Notes: generated from the letters alone by a model not told the origin. A DNA stretch of 64,000 nucleotides from Arthrobacter gandavensis (GCF_009192735.1 NZ_VTFU01000004.1:248001-312000); one strand, 5' to 3'; counted from the stretch's first letter, positions 27,383 to 36,214 are shown. Translations and numbers: made by a program.

Positions 27383-28786
27383 CTACATGTGCACGTGCAA
27401 CCGGCGCGCTGCCTCGGAAATGGAACCGGTCAGCGACGGGTACACGGTGAACGTGTTCGCCAGGTCGTCGACATGCAGCTTCTGCGTCACGGCGATGGCA
27501 ATCGGGAAGATCAGCTCGGAGGCGCGCGGACCCACCACCACGCCGCCGATCACAGTGCCGGAGCCCTTGCGCGAAATGATCTTCACGAAGCCCTCCTTGA
27601 CCTCCATCATTTTGGCGCGTGCGTTAGTGTGCAGCGACAGCTTGATAACGTCGCCCTGGTACCGGCCATCAGCGATTTCCTGCTCGGACACGCCCACGGA
27701 TGCAATTTCGGGCGAGGTGAAGATGTTTGAGGCGACGTTCTTGAGCTTGAGCGGCTTGACGCCGTCACCCATCAGGTGTGCGATAGCGATGCGGCCCTGC
27801 ATGGCCGCCACCGATGCCAGGTTGAACACTCCGGTGCAGTCCCCCGCGGCGTAGACATTGGAGGCGGTGGTGCGGGACACGCCGTCAACCTTGATCTGGC
27901 CGCGCTCGTCCAGTGCCACTCCGGCCTCCTCCAGCCCGATGCCGGCGGTGTTGGGAATCGCGCCCACAGCCACGAGGCAGTGGCTGCCCTCCACCACACG
28001 GCCGTCTTCGAGGGTGACCACCACGCCGTCGCCAGTGTTCTTCACGGTTTCGGCGCGGGAGCGGTTGAGCACCGTCATGCCGCGGGCCTGGAACACGTCC
28101 TCCAGCACGACGGCGGCGTCTGCGTCTTCGCCTGGCAGCACGCGGTCGCGGCTCGAGATCAGGGTGACCTTGGTGCCCAGGCCGTTGTAGGCGGAGGCGA
28201 ATTCGGCGCCGGTGACGCCGGAGCCGATCACGATCAGGTGCTCGGGAACCTCGGTCAGGTTGTAAATCTGCTTCCAGGTGAAGATGCGTTCGCCGTCGGG
28301 CATTGACGTTTCGAGTTCCCGCGGCCGGGCGCCCACCGAAATCAGCAGCGCCTCCGCCTCAACCGTTTCGGTGCCGTTCTCGGTGACAACCTCGATGGTC
28401 TTGTTATCCAGCAACCGGCCTTCGCCAATCTTGACCTTCACGCCCACCCGCTCCAGCGTGCGGCGGATGTCGTTGGACTGTTCCTTCGCCAGAGCCAGCA
28501 GGCGGTTGTTGACCATCTTCAGGTCGGCCACCGCGGGCTGTCCGTTGTCGCGGAAATCAACGCCCAGGGAAGAGGCCGAAGCGAAGCGCGTCATCACGTC
28601 CGCGGTGGCGATCAGGGTCTTGGAGGGGACGACGTCGGTCAGCACGGCTGATCCGCCCAGCCCGTCGCGCTCCACGATGGTTACATCGGCGCCGAGGGAG
28701 GCAGCCACCATCGCGGCTTCGTATCCACCGGGGCCGCCGCCGAGGATGGCAATTTTTCGGGCAGTAAAATCAAGTTGGCTCGTCAC
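27383..28786 (-). CDS. lpdA: NAD(P)H-quinone dehydrogenase, LpdA-like flavoprotein
   Basis: 467 residues, pyridine-nucleotide disulfide oxidoreductase fold: FAD loop GGGPGGYEAA near residue 16, NAD(P) loop GSGVTGAEFASA, second FAD motif VYAAGDCTG, dimerisation domain. The redox Cys pair of lipoamide dehydrogenases is absent: the site reads GGSAVLTDVVPSK where CxxxxC is expected. This is the hallmark of the Rv3303c/LpdA type, which reduces quinones. GTG 28786 start. It is divergent from the nucleoside phosphorylase gene, the same neighbour relation I recall from other actinobacteria, with its own terminator. Confidence 0.88.
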   Translation of the reverse strand: MTSQLDFTARKIAILGGGPGGYEAAMVAASLGADVTIVERDGLGGSAVLTDVVPSKTLIATADVMTRFASASSLGVDFRDNGQPAVADLKMVNNRLLALAKEQSNDIRRTLERVGVKVKIGEGRLLDNKTIEVVTENGTETVEAEALLISVGARPRELETSMPDGERIFTWKQIYNLTEVPEHLIVIGSGVTGAEFASAYNGLGTKVTLISSRDRVLPGEDADAAVVLEDVFQARGMTVLNRSRAETVKNTGDGVVVTLEDGRVVEGSHCLVAVGAIPNTAGIGLEEAGVALDERGQIKVDGVSRTTASNVYAAGDCTGVFNLASVAAMQGRIAIAHLMGDGVKPLKLKNVASNIFTSPEIASVGVSEQEIADGRYQGDVIKLSLHTNARAKMMEVKEGFVKIISRKGSGTVIGGVVVGPRASELIFPIAIAVTQKLHVDDLANTFTVYPSLTGSISEAARRLHVHM

Positions 28787-28878
28787 AGTTGTCCATTCTG
28801 TCCCATCCCCGCCCGCCGCTCAAACGCCGGGACGGACCCCGGAGGTTCCGTGCTCCTGCAGAGCAGGCTAACTCGCGG

Positions 28879-28890
28879 TAGGTTGGATCA
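28879..28890 (+). promoter_or_regulatory. Leaderless promoter of the nucleoside phosphorylase
   Basis: TAGGTT, 6 nt, GTG 28891; no separate ribosome site. Confidence 0.55.
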
Positions 28891-29691
28891 GTGAACAACG
28901 ATCCCTTTGAACTAGCCCAGCAGGCCGCCAAGTACATTGCCGAGAAAACAGGCGTGCCCAACCACGACATCGCCCTGGTCCTCGGCAGCGGCTGGGGCGA
29001 AGCCGCCGAACTGATCGGTGAGACCACCGCAACCCTGGATGCGAGCGATATTCCCGGCTTCTCCGCTCCGGCCGTTCAGGGGCACGTGGGCACCATCCGC
29101 TCCGTGCTGACGCCGTCAGGCAAGCGCGCGCTGGTCCTTGGCGCCCGCACGCACTACTACGAGGGCAAGGGCGTCCGCGCCGTCGTCCACGGAGTGCGCA
29201 CCGCAGCGGCTGCCGGTGCCAAGGTGATGGTCCTGACCAATGGCTGCGGCGGCCTGAATCCGGACTGGAAGCCCGGCACGCCGGTGCTGATCAGCGACCA
29301 CCTCAACCTCACGGCCACGTCCCCGCTGGAAGGGGCCACGTTTGTGGACCTGACCGACCTGTACTCCTCCCGACTGCGGGATCTGGCCCGCACCGTGGAC
29401 CCCACGCTGGACGAAGGCGTGTACGCGCAGTTCACCGGCCCGCACTACGAGACGCCCGCGGAGGTCCGCTACGCCAAGACCATCGGCGCCGATCTGGTGG
29501 GCATGTCCACGGCCCTCGAGGCCATCGCCGCCCGGCACGCCGGCATGGAGGTCTTCGGCATCTCCCTGGTCACCAACCTGGCCGCGGGCATCAGCCCCGA
29601 ACCGCTCAGCCATGCCGAGGTCCTGGAATCCGGTGCTGCAGCCGGACCACGGATTTCCCGCCTGCTGGCTGACATCATCGGCAAGCTGTAG
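28891..29691 (+). CDS. Purine-nucleoside phosphorylase
   Basis: 266 residues, trimeric PNP type. [14 protein letters not shown] near the start is the phosphate-binding loop; [22 protein letters not shown] and [26 protein letters not shown]-like conserved blocks follow, with the catalytic Asn in the last one. It splits purine (deoxy)ribonucleosides into base and (deoxy)ribose-1-phosphate. The mutase 45 nt downstream would use the sugar phosphate, and deoC at 35.2 kb the deoxyribose-5-phosphate. GTG start is leaderless-type. Confidence 0.93.
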   Translation: MNNDPFELAQQAAKYIAEKTGVPNHDIALVLGSGWGEAAELIGETTATLDASDIPGFSAPAVQGHVGTIRSVLTPSGKRALVLGARTHYYEGKGVRAVVHGVRTAAAAGAKVMVLTNGCGGLNPDWKPGTPVLISDHLNLTATSPLEGATFVDLTDLYSSRLRDLARTVDPTLDEGVYAQFTGPHYETPAEVRYAKTIGADLVGMSTALEAIAARHAGMEVFGISLVTNLAAGISPEPLSHAEVLESGAAAGPRISRLLADIIGKL

Positions 29692-29736
29692 CCGGCTGCC
29701 GTTCCGTCCTCCATCCCCGATTCCTAGGTACACCCC

Positions 29737-31497
29737 ATGACGTTGAATCCCACCGAGCTTGACGAGCTCGTGACCGCAGCCCAGATGTGGGCCGATGAAG
29801 ATCCCGACGCGGCCACCGCCGCGGAACTGCGTGCACTCCTCGCCTCCGTGACGGCTGAAGGGGCCGCCGGAGCAGCCGCAGCCGAAGAACTGGAGGACCG
29901 TTTCGCCGGCACCCTGGAGTTTGGCACCGCCGGCCTGCGGGCCGCCCTGGGCGCCGGTCCGCGCCGGATGAACCGCGTGGTGGTGCGCCGCACCGCCGCC
30001 GGCATCGCGTCCTTCCTGCAGGACACCTCCGGCGACCGGTACACCCCCAGCGCCGTGATCGGTTACGACGCGCGGCACAACTCCCATGCGTTCGCACTGG
30101 AAACCGCCGCCGTCTTCAGCGCCGCGGGCATCGAAACCTTCCTGCTTCCCTGCACGCTGCCAACGCCGGTGCTCGCCTACGCCGTCCGCGCCCTGGACAC
30201 CGACGCGGGAGTGATGGTTACCGCCAGCCACAACCCCGCGGCCGACAACGGCTACAAGGTCTACTTGGGAGGGCGCACTGTAAAGGGCCCGGGCAAGGGC
30301 GCGCAGATCGTCGCGCCGTACGACGCCGAGATCGCCGCGCGCATCGATTACTCGACGCCGCTGAAAAGCATCGACACCGCGCCGGAGGGCTGGACCGACG
30401 TTTCGGAGTCCATCGTTGCGGACTACATCAATGCCGTGGACCGTCTGGTGGCCCGCGACCGTTTTCCGGAGCGGGACCTGAAGATTGTCCTGACCTCCCT
30501 GCACGGAGTCGGCGGGGAAACCATGAAGTCCGTGCTCAAGGACGCCGGCTTCCGCAAGGTCATTCCGGTGGCCGCGCAGGCGGAGCCGGACCCGGACTTC
30601 CCCACCGTCGCCTTCCCCAACCCGGAAGAGCCCGGCGCGCTGGACCTGGCGCTGGAGACCGCCGTCGAACACGATGCCGATCTTGTCATCGCGAACGACC
30701 CGGACGCCGACCGCGTGGCCGTGGCGGCGAAGAACCCCGCCGACGGACAGTGGCGGATGCTGCGCGGAGATGAGGTCGGCGCCCTGCTGGGCGGGCACCT
30801 GACCCGCCGGATTGCCTCCGGACACTGGAGAGTCCGGGGCGAAAAGACCCGCAGCGGCGTTGTCTTCGCCAACTCGATCGTGTCTTCACGGCTGCTTGCC
30901 CGCATCGCTGAAACTGCCGGGTTCGCCCATGTGGAGACCCTCACCGGCTTCAAGTGGATCTCCCGCGTGCCGCACCTGACGTACGGATATGAAGAAGCGC
31001 TGGGTTACTGCGTGGCGCCGGGCATGGTCCGCGACAAGGACGGGATTTCAGCCGGCCTGCTCGTCGCCGAGATGGCTGCGGCCCTGAAGGCCGCCGGCCG
31101 CACCCTCTTTGATGAACTGGATGATCTTGCGGTGCAGCACGGCCTGCACCTGACCGATCAGCTCTCCGTCCGGGTCTCGGACCTGGGGCTGCTGGGCTCC
31201 ATGATGGCGCAGCTGCGCGTGGAGCCGCCGGTGTCCTTCGCCGGATCTCCGGTGGAGAAGGCCGTGGACCTGTCCCAGGGCAGCGCCGAGCTGCCGCCCA
31301 CCGACGGCCTGTTGTACCTGACCCGGGACAACACCCGCGTGATCATCCGACCATCCGGCACCGAGCCCAAGCTCAAGTGCTACCTCGAAGTGATTGTTCC
31401 GGTCGAGTCGGCGGCGGACCTTCCCGCCGCCCGCGCCGCCGGGCGCGCACAGCTCGACGCAGTGCTCGCCGATGTGAACGCGGCCCTGGGGCTGTAG
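29737..31497 (+). CDS. Phospho-sugar mutase (phosphopentomutase/phosphoglucomutase-like)
   Basis: 586 residues, four-domain alpha-D-phosphohexomutase fold. Active Ser near residue 164 in VTASHNPAADNGYKVY; metal loop NDPDADRVAVAA; sugar loop near YGYEEALGY; phosphate loop RPSGTEPKLKCYLE. Following the phosphorylase, it likely converts (deoxy)ribose-1-phosphate to the 5-phosphate, though glucose-1-phosphate or mannose-phosphate activity is possible for this family. Cotranscription with the phosphorylase is likely (45-nt gap). It ends 3 nt before the convergent GGDEF-EAL gene. Confidence 0.9.
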   Translation: MTLNPTELDELVTAAQMWADEDPDAATAAELRALLASVTAEGAAGAAAAEELEDRFAGTLEFGTAGLRAALGAGPRRMNRVVVRRTAAGIASFLQDTSGDRYTPSAVIGYDARHNSHAFALETAAVFSAAGIETFLLPCTLPTPVLAYAVRALDTDAGVMVTASHNPAADNGYKVYLGGRTVKGPGKGAQIVAPYDAEIAARIDYSTPLKSIDTAPEGWTDVSESIVADYINAVDRLVARDRFPERDLKIVLTSLHGVGGETMKSVLKDAGFRKVIPVAAQAEPDPDFPTVAFPNPEEPGALDLALETAVEHDADLVIANDPDADRVAVAAKNPADGQWRMLRGDEVGALLGGHLTRRIASGHWRVRGEKTRSGVVFANSIVSSRLLARIAETAGFAHVETLTGFKWISRVPHLTYGYEEALGYCVAPGMVRDKDGISAGLLVAEMAAALKAAGRTLFDELDDLAVQHGLHLTDQLSVRVSDLGLLGSMMAQLRVEPPVSFAGSPVEKAVDLSQGSAELPPTDGLLYLTRDNTRVIIRPSGTEPKLKCYLEVIVPVESAADLPAARAAGRAQLDAVLADVNAALGL

Positions 31498-31500
31498 GAA

Positions 31501-33081
31501 TTATCCGGGAAGGCTGATGCCGGCCTGCGGGAGGGTCGTTCCCTCCCGCAGGAGGATGCTCACCTGTTCCGGAGGCAGTGGGCGGCTGAAATAGTAGCCC
31601 TGGCCGCTGCAGCAGCCCATTTTTTTCAGCTGCTCGGCCTGCGCGGCGGTTTCGATGCCTTCAAAGACAGCTTCCATGCCGGCGGACCGGATCAGGTTGT
31701 GGACGGCATCCACGAACCGCAGCTGGCCGTCGTCGTCGTTGATGTCCGCTATCAGCAACCGGTCCACCTTGACTGTGTCCACCGGCAGCCTGCGGAGGTA
31801 GCTGATGGAGGAATATCCGGTGCCGAAGTCATCGATTTCGAGTCCGACCCCCAGCGCGTGGAGGGACTTCAGCGAATAGGTCTCGACCTCGCCCCCGGTA
31901 ATGAACGCACTCTCGGTGATCTCCAGGATCAGGGCCGACGCCGGAACACCCGTCTCGCGCAGCGCCCGGCGCACGTAATCCACCAGATCCATGCTCTGCA
32001 GTTCGGAGGCCGCCAGGTTTACCCGCATCTGGAAGCCCCGGTGGACATGCAGCTTGTCCCGCCAGCTGGCCAGCTGTTCCAGGGCGGCCCGCAGCACCCA
32101 GCGGCCAATGCCGACAATGAGTCCGGTTTCCTCGGCGAGGGGAATGAAGGAGTCGGGCATGATCAGCCCGCGGACCGGATGTTTCCACCGGACCAGGGCC
32201 TCGACGCCCTGCACGACGCCTGTGTCCAGTTCCACGACCGGCTGGTACGCAAGCTCCAGCTCACTGCGCTCGACGGCGTGGCGCAGTTCCCCGGCCATTT
32301 CCCGGCGCAGCTGGCGGCTGTACAGCATGACGGGTTCGAAGAACTTGATCCGCTGCTGCGCGTCGTCCTTCGCCGCATACATGGCGGTGTCGGCCCGCAG
32401 CAGGATGTCGCTGCCGTCCTCCGCCGGGGCGGCCTGATGGATGCCGATGCTCGCGCGCGGCCAAACGTCCAGATCGTCAAGCTTGATCCGGCGCTTTAGC
32501 GCCTCCATGATTCTGACGGCCGTGGTCCGGGACTGCTGCGCGGTCGACACCGGCAGCAGCACCGCGAATTCGTCCCCGCCCAAACGCGCGACATCGGCGT
32601 CGGGTCCCGCCGCCGACACGAGCCGAACAGCGATTTCCATCAGGACCAGGTCTCCGGCGTGGTGGCCAAAGCTGTCGTTGATGTCCTTGAACCCGTCCAG
32701 GTCGATCATCAGCACCGCCGGACCAGGTGCCCCGTCCTTCCGGGCCTTTACGGCCGCGTCGAGCGCCTGCCGGAGGGAGGACCGGTTGCCGACGCCCGTC
32801 AGGGGGTCGGTCATGGCCATGTGCTGCATCTGTTCGTGGGCTTCGCGCAGCTCCTGGGTGCGGGTTTCCACCCGGTCCTCGAAATCGGCGTAGACCTCGC
32901 TGAGTTCCCCGGCGAGCAGGTTGATGCCGGTGATCACGGCATCCACCTGGTCCCGGGCCTTCGACGTCGGGATGTACGTGCTCAGATCTCCGGAAGCCAT
33001 CCGGATAATGCCTTCGACCACCTGGCTCAACCGGTCGTCGTCGGGCACCTGGAAGGCCGAGACGGCCGGATCAGGCAGCAT
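31501..33081 (-). CDS. GGDEF-EAL protein, c-di-GMP turnover
   Basis: 526 residues, no membrane helix. An N-terminal helical region (HAMP-like, then coiled coil around residues 70-95) leads to a GGDEF domain with intact RLGGDEFAV near residues 163-171 and an EAL domain: EALVRWKHP near 295, RVNLAASEL, LEITES, IDDFGTGYSS, VKVDR and EGIETAAQ. Most catalytic residues are kept, so both synthesis and breakdown of c-di-GMP are possible. Its ATG lies inside the end of the STAS-like gene (11-nt overlap), so expression is coupled to that partner, which may regulate it. Confidence 0.88.
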   Translation of the reverse strand: MLPDPAVSAFQVPDDDRLSQVVEGIIRMASGDLSTYIPTSKARDQVDAVITGINLLAGELSEVYADFEDRVETRTQELREAHEQMQHMAMTDPLTGVGNRSSLRQALDAAVKARKDGAPGPAVLMIDLDGFKDINDSFGHHAGDLVLMEIAVRLVSAAGPDADVARLGGDEFAVLLPVSTAQQSRTTAVRIMEALKRRIKLDDLDVWPRASIGIHQAAPAEDGSDILLRADTAMYAAKDDAQQRIKFFEPVMLYSRQLRREMAGELRHAVERSELELAYQPVVELDTGVVQGVEALVRWKHPVRGLIMPDSFIPLAEETGLIVGIGRWVLRAALEQLASWRDKLHVHRGFQMRVNLAASELQSMDLVDYVRRALRETGVPASALILEITESAFITGGEVETYSLKSLHALGVGLEIDDFGTGYSSISYLRRLPVDTVKVDRLLIADINDDDGQLRFVDAVHNLIRSAGMEAVFEGIETAAQAEQLKKMGCCSGQGYYFSRPLPPEQVSILLREGTTLPQAGISLPG

Positions 33082-33580
33082 TCCGCTTGCGCTTCAACCA
33101 CGCCAGGGCTTCGGACTCCGTGGAAAAGTAACGGGTGGGGCAGGGCTGGATGTTTCCTCCAAGCAGGAAGTTTGCAATGACCCGGTCCACCGGCGACACA
33201 CCGAGAACGGCAACGGCTGCAAGCGAGCCGGCACGGCTGAACACTGTTCGGGCGTCCCTGGTGATGGCCTCAACTCCAGTGAGAACCAGCAGCACCGGCA
33301 TCTCTCCTCGCCCGGCAAGGCGCTCCACCTCCGCAGCGGCGGCAGCTGCCATGGAACCAGTGATCACTTCCCCGGCAGGCAGCACGAGGTGGACGTGCCC
33401 CTCCGGCGCAATGCTCACCGCCGGAGAAGCAGCGGCGGCAACTTCCGGAATTTGGTCCGTCTCCAGTGTGCTAGCCAGGGCTGGCTTTGATGTGCACAGG
33501 TCCCCGATAGGATGGACCGTTGAGCGCCCGCCGGATAGAGCGTTGTTCACCTCTGGCATAGTCGATCGCTGCTGCGTCAT
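33071..33580 (-). CDS. STAS/SpoIIAA-like (DUF7793-type) protein
   Basis: 169 residues. The C-terminal ~110 residues (VLLVLTGVEAITRDARTVFS ... VIANFLLGGNIQPCPTRYFSTESEALAWL) have the SpoIIAA/STAS-like alpha-beta pattern found in small actinobacterial DUF7793 proteins. ATG 33580 follows GGGGGGAA. Overlaps the start of the GGDEF-EAL gene by 11 nt, which suggests a sensor or partner protein for that enzyme. No catalytic residues recognised; function unknown. Confidence 0.65.
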   Translation of the reverse strand: MTQQRSTMPEVNNALSGGRSTVHPIGDLCTSKPALASTLETDQIPEVAAAASPAVSIAPEGHVHLVLPAGEVITGSMAAAAAAEVERLAGRGEMPVLLVLTGVEAITRDARTVFSRAGSLAAVAVLGVSPVDRVIANFLLGGNIQPCPTRYFSTESEALAWLKRKRNAA

Positions 33581-33727
33581 GCTTCCCCCCAGAACAGACA
33601 ATTTGTTTGCTGCCTGCACTATTGTCGTCGCTGTCTTCATGAACCCCACCGACGCACCATACAGGCAATGAAGCGGTCTTAGGTTTTTCCGGATTCGTCT
33701 CTAATAACTTGGACGTTGAACAACGAA

Positions 33728-34759
33728 TTATCCGTTCAGCGCTTCGATGCTGTCAATCAATAAGCGAGCTTTTTGCGCTCTCCTGCCAGCGCCTAAGATT
33801 ATGAAGGTTTTTTCGCTGTGTTGGACCGCTCCCAATGCATCTTCATGCCTTCCAAGTTCGAAGAGCGCTAGCGCCAGGAGGTACTCGGTCTCCGCGTGCG
33901 TGTGGGTTGGCAGGAGATCACGCTGCTCAAGAATCTCAGTCAGGCGATCCACCGATTCCTGCGGTTCACCCGTCAAGAGCAACCAGTGGGCCCGGGCCAG
34001 CGCAATTTCCAGTTGATCGATTGGACTTCCACCCGTCACTGAAATCGCCAGCTCAGCTCTTTCAATGCACACCAATGTTGAAGGTTCCAGCAGGCCGGCG
34101 TCCAAGCGGACATGCGCCGATCCCTTATTGAACAGAGCCCAAAGATTCACGTCATTACTCGGCGAGAGCATCTCACTCGCGAGATCATGATGCTTGACGC
34201 CTAAGTCCCTCTCTTCCATTAGGAACGCAACATTGCCTATCGCCCAGTGGGCTAGGCCTGCTGTCCGTGCGGGAGTATGGGGCGTAATGAGCCTCTCCAT
34301 AGCTTGGGCCGCCACCCAAGCTCCGGAAAGATCACCGCATTCAGCCAAAGAAGCGACCAGTGCGTGATGGGTATCAAAATTGCCTTGCTCAGGGCTCCCA
34401 TCCTGAACATCAATCGCGGCAGCTTCCTGCGCCACGCTCAACGCTTCGCCCACCAGGCCAAGAGCATGTAAAGCCCTTGCATAGAGAGCTTTAGCCCTTG
34501 CTTCCATGGCTGGATCAGAACGAATCGATCGATCTTCGGCAAGTTGCTTAGCACTGATCGCGAACTCTTGGATAAGCCCCATCTCCAGCTGGCATTCGGC
34601 CATTAGGAGCGAAGTACGCAAATATGCGAGCTTATCACCAGTTCCCAGAGCTTTTTCTGCTGCAACTGCAGCTTGCTCCATGGCCTCTTTGTATTCCCGG
34701 CGCTCCCAAAATTGCCGAGCACTGTACTCGTTGATCATGTAATCTAGGGAGTTTTCCAA
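33728..34759 (-). CDS. TPR-repeat protein, possible RRNPP/Rap-like peptide receptor
   Basis: About 343 residues, almost all helical, with seven or eight degenerate tetratricopeptide repeats (e.g. AKALYARALHALGLVGEALS, ETEYLLALALFELGRHEDAL). No helix-turn-helix, membrane helix or enzyme motif is seen. Length and build resemble Rap/RRNPP peptide receptors. It is visibly richer in A/T than its neighbours. The frame is open to TTG 34783; TTG 34759 is chosen because AAGAAGGGG precedes it, and ATG 34738 is a third option. It is divergent from a secreted 45-residue peptide gene, the arrangement that suggests signalling. Function is inference only. Confidence 0.6.
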   Translation of the reverse strand: MENSLDYMINEYSARQFWERREYKEAMEQAAVAAEKALGTGDKLAYLRTSLLMAECQLEMGLIQEFAISAKQLAEDRSIRSDPAMEARAKALYARALHALGLVGEALSVAQEAAAIDVQDGSPEQGNFDTHHALVASLAECGDLSGAWVAAQAMERLITPHTPARTAGLAHWAIGNVAFLMEERDLGVKHHDLASEMLSPSNDVNLWALFNKGSAHVRLDAGLLEPSTLVCIERAELAISVTGGSPIDQLEIALARAHWLLLTGEPQESVDRLTEILEQRDLLPTHTHAETEYLLALALFELGRHEDALGAVQHSEKTFIILGAGRRAQKARLLIDSIEALNG

Positions 34760-34783
34760 ACCTAAGGCCCCTTCTTTACGCAA

Positions 34784-34975
34784 GTTATGCGTGTGTCCAA
34801 GATCAGAATACCCTCACCCAAGGGTCCCGCCCGGACATGAGATCAAACATGTCGTCGAGCCTTTCTGGATTCCAGGGAACGCCGACGGAACGGAGAATCG
34901 GAGTCCGAGGTTGCGTAGACACACTATGCTTCAGATTGTTCGATTAAACACCTATTCCACCCCCAGGAGAACATA
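34784..34975. promoter_or_regulatory. Divergent promoter region with GTGTGTC/GACACAC pair
   Basis: GTGTGTC at 34791-34797 and its reverse complement GACACAC at 34918-34924. Each, read on the strand of its own gene, stands directly before a -10-like hexamer: CATAAC for the TPR gene (34784-34789) and TATGCT for the peptide gene (34925-34930). This suggests a shared regulator or shared promoter element. Confidence 0.4.
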
Positions 34976-35113
34976 ATGAAAAAAGCAGGCATTACAGTAT
35001 TGCTCGCCGCGTCCATGGCCATCTTCGGTCTAGCTGCTCCTGCTTCCGCAGCTGCTGTGGATTCAAATGAAATCGCTAAGCCTTTGGTCGGTATTTGGCC
35101 GAACCCTCGCTGA
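34976..35113 (+). CDS. Small secreted peptide, 45 residues (candidate signalling peptide)
   Basis: ATG 34976 follows CAGGAGA at 6-nt spacing. The protein has a perfect signal peptide: MKKAG, a hydrophobic core of about 15 residues, then APASA as Sec cleavage site after residue 25. The predicted exported part is only 20 residues, AAVDSNEIAKPLVGIWPNPR, with no Cys and no domain. A 10-bp perfect terminator hairpin follows 7 nt after the stop. Gene, ribosome site and terminator together make this a real unit, although short. It is divergent from a TPR protein, like peptide-receptor pairs of Firmicutes. Alternative: an unrelated small exported peptide or bacteriocin-like product. Confidence 0.72.
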   Translation: MKKAGITVLLAASMAIFGLAAPASAAAVDSNEIAKPLVGIWPNPR

Positions 35114-35119
35114 CAGCTG

Positions 35120-35153
35120 TGGCCGGGAGGAAACTGCTGCTCCCTCCCGGCCA
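35120..35153 (+). terminator. Terminator hairpin after the peptide gene
   Basis: GGCCGGGAGG / CCTCCCGGCC, perfect 10-bp stem with a 12-nt loop, directly after the 45-codon gene. Confidence 0.75.
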
Positions 35154-35248
35154 CCGGTTCTCGCAGCCGGCACTAATCCGGCAACTGGCCTTTCCGATGG
35201 TCTTTCCGGCGCTCAGGGACAATCCTCCCCTGTGGCAAGATAGTGGGC

Positions 35249-35923
35249 ATGTCTACACCCATTGCGTCCTACATTGACCACACGCTCCTCAAGCCCGAGG
35301 CCAGCCGCGAGGACATCCTGAAAGTCTGCGCCGAAGCAGCCGAATACGGATTCAAGTCCGTCTGCGTGAACCCGCTCTGGGTCGGCACCGTGCGCAACGC
35401 GCTCAAGGGCAGCGGCGTCCTCACCTGCTCCGTCATCGGTTTCCCGCTGGGCGCCACGACCACTGAGGTGAAGGTCGTGGAGGCACGCGGCGCGCTGCAG
35501 GACGGCGCTGACGAGATCGACATGGTCATCGACATCGCCGCAGCCCGCCGCGGAGATCACGACGCTCTGGTTCGGGACATTGCGGCAGTCGCCGATGAGG
35601 TCCACACCGGCGGCGGCATCCTGAAAGTCATCATCGAAACATCCCTGCTTACGGACGAGCAGAAGGTCCTTGCCTGCCGGGCGGCTGTCGAAGCCGGCGC
35701 CGATTTCGTCAAAACCTCCACCGGCTTTAACGGCGGCGGCGCCACTGTGGAAGACATCGCACTGATGCGCCGGACGGTCGGTCCGGACCTGGGAGTCAAG
35801 GCTTCCGGCGGCGTCCGGTCGCGCGAAGACGCGCAGGCAATGATCGACGCCGGAGCCACGCGTATCGGGGCCAGCTCAGGTATCGCTATTGTTAAGGGTG
35901 GGAACGCCGCGTCGGACTACTGA
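35249..35923 (+). CDS. deoC: Deoxyribose-phosphate aldolase
   Basis: 224 residues, TIM-barrel class I aldolase of normal length. [10 protein letters not shown] at the start, KVIIETSLL, and FVKTSTGF with the Schiff-base Lys near residue 155 are all present, then [10 protein letters not shown] for phosphate binding. It splits deoxyribose-5-phosphate into acetaldehyde and glyceraldehyde-3-phosphate, finishing the route begun by the phosphorylase and mutase at 28.9-31.5 kb. ATG 35249 is preferred; an in-frame GTG lies 6 nt upstream. Confidence 0.95.
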   Translation: MSTPIASYIDHTLLKPEASREDILKVCAEAAEYGFKSVCVNPLWVGTVRNALKGSGVLTCSVIGFPLGATTTEVKVVEARGALQDGADEIDMVIDIAAARRGDHDALVRDIAAVADEVHTGGGILKVIIETSLLTDEQKVLACRAAVEAGADFVKTSTGFNGGGATVEDIALMRRTVGPDLGVKASGGVRSREDAQAMIDAGATRIGASSGIAIVKGGNAASDY

Positions 35924-35962
35924 TCCGCCGGCTACTGAAAACTTTTTGAAACGGAGAACACC

Positions 35963-36214
35963 ATGGCAGGAACACGGTCCAAGCAGCCCACGCACTCGGG
36001 TGAAGGGCACCTTGTCAGCAACCTCGTCACCTTTGTCATCTTCCTCGCGATCTTCCTGGTTGGGCTTTACTCCCTGACCTGGCTGACCCTGGACAACGTC
36101 TGGCCGATGGCCATCTGCCTGGCGCTGGGCACCCTGGCATACTTTGTTCCGTTCCTGATGGGACGCTCGGACACCGCCAAGGTCCTGGCCGAAGGCCGCG
36201 TACCGAGCGAGTAA
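35963..36214 (+). CDS. Small two-helix membrane protein
   Basis: 83 residues, two membrane helices (about 21-41 and 48-67) and polar ends. ATG 35963 follows ACGGAGA. It lies 39 nt after deoC and is probably cotranscribed. No known function; similar short proteins are common in Micrococcaceae. The tail ...KVLAEGRVPSE is hydrophilic and likely cytosolic. Confidence 0.72.
   Translation: MAGTRSKQPTHSGEGHLVSNLVTFVIFLAIFLVGLYSLTWLTLDNVWPMAICLALGTLAYFVPFLMGRSDTAKVLAEGRVPSE

Noticed and set aside
29116-30825. Long minus-strand open frame under phosphorylase and mutase
   Set aside because: Spans two real genes on the other strand and has no motif.
34813-34919. Minus-strand stretch ending ERLDDMFDLMSGRDPWVRVF in the TPR-peptide gap
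   Set aside because: Looks protein-like and could be a gene relic or the lost N-terminal part of another gene, but it is short, has no ribosome site and overlaps the peptide promoter.
34791-34976. Plus-strand open frame upstream of the peptide gene
   Set aside because: No ribosome site; composition unlike a protein; ends at the real start region.
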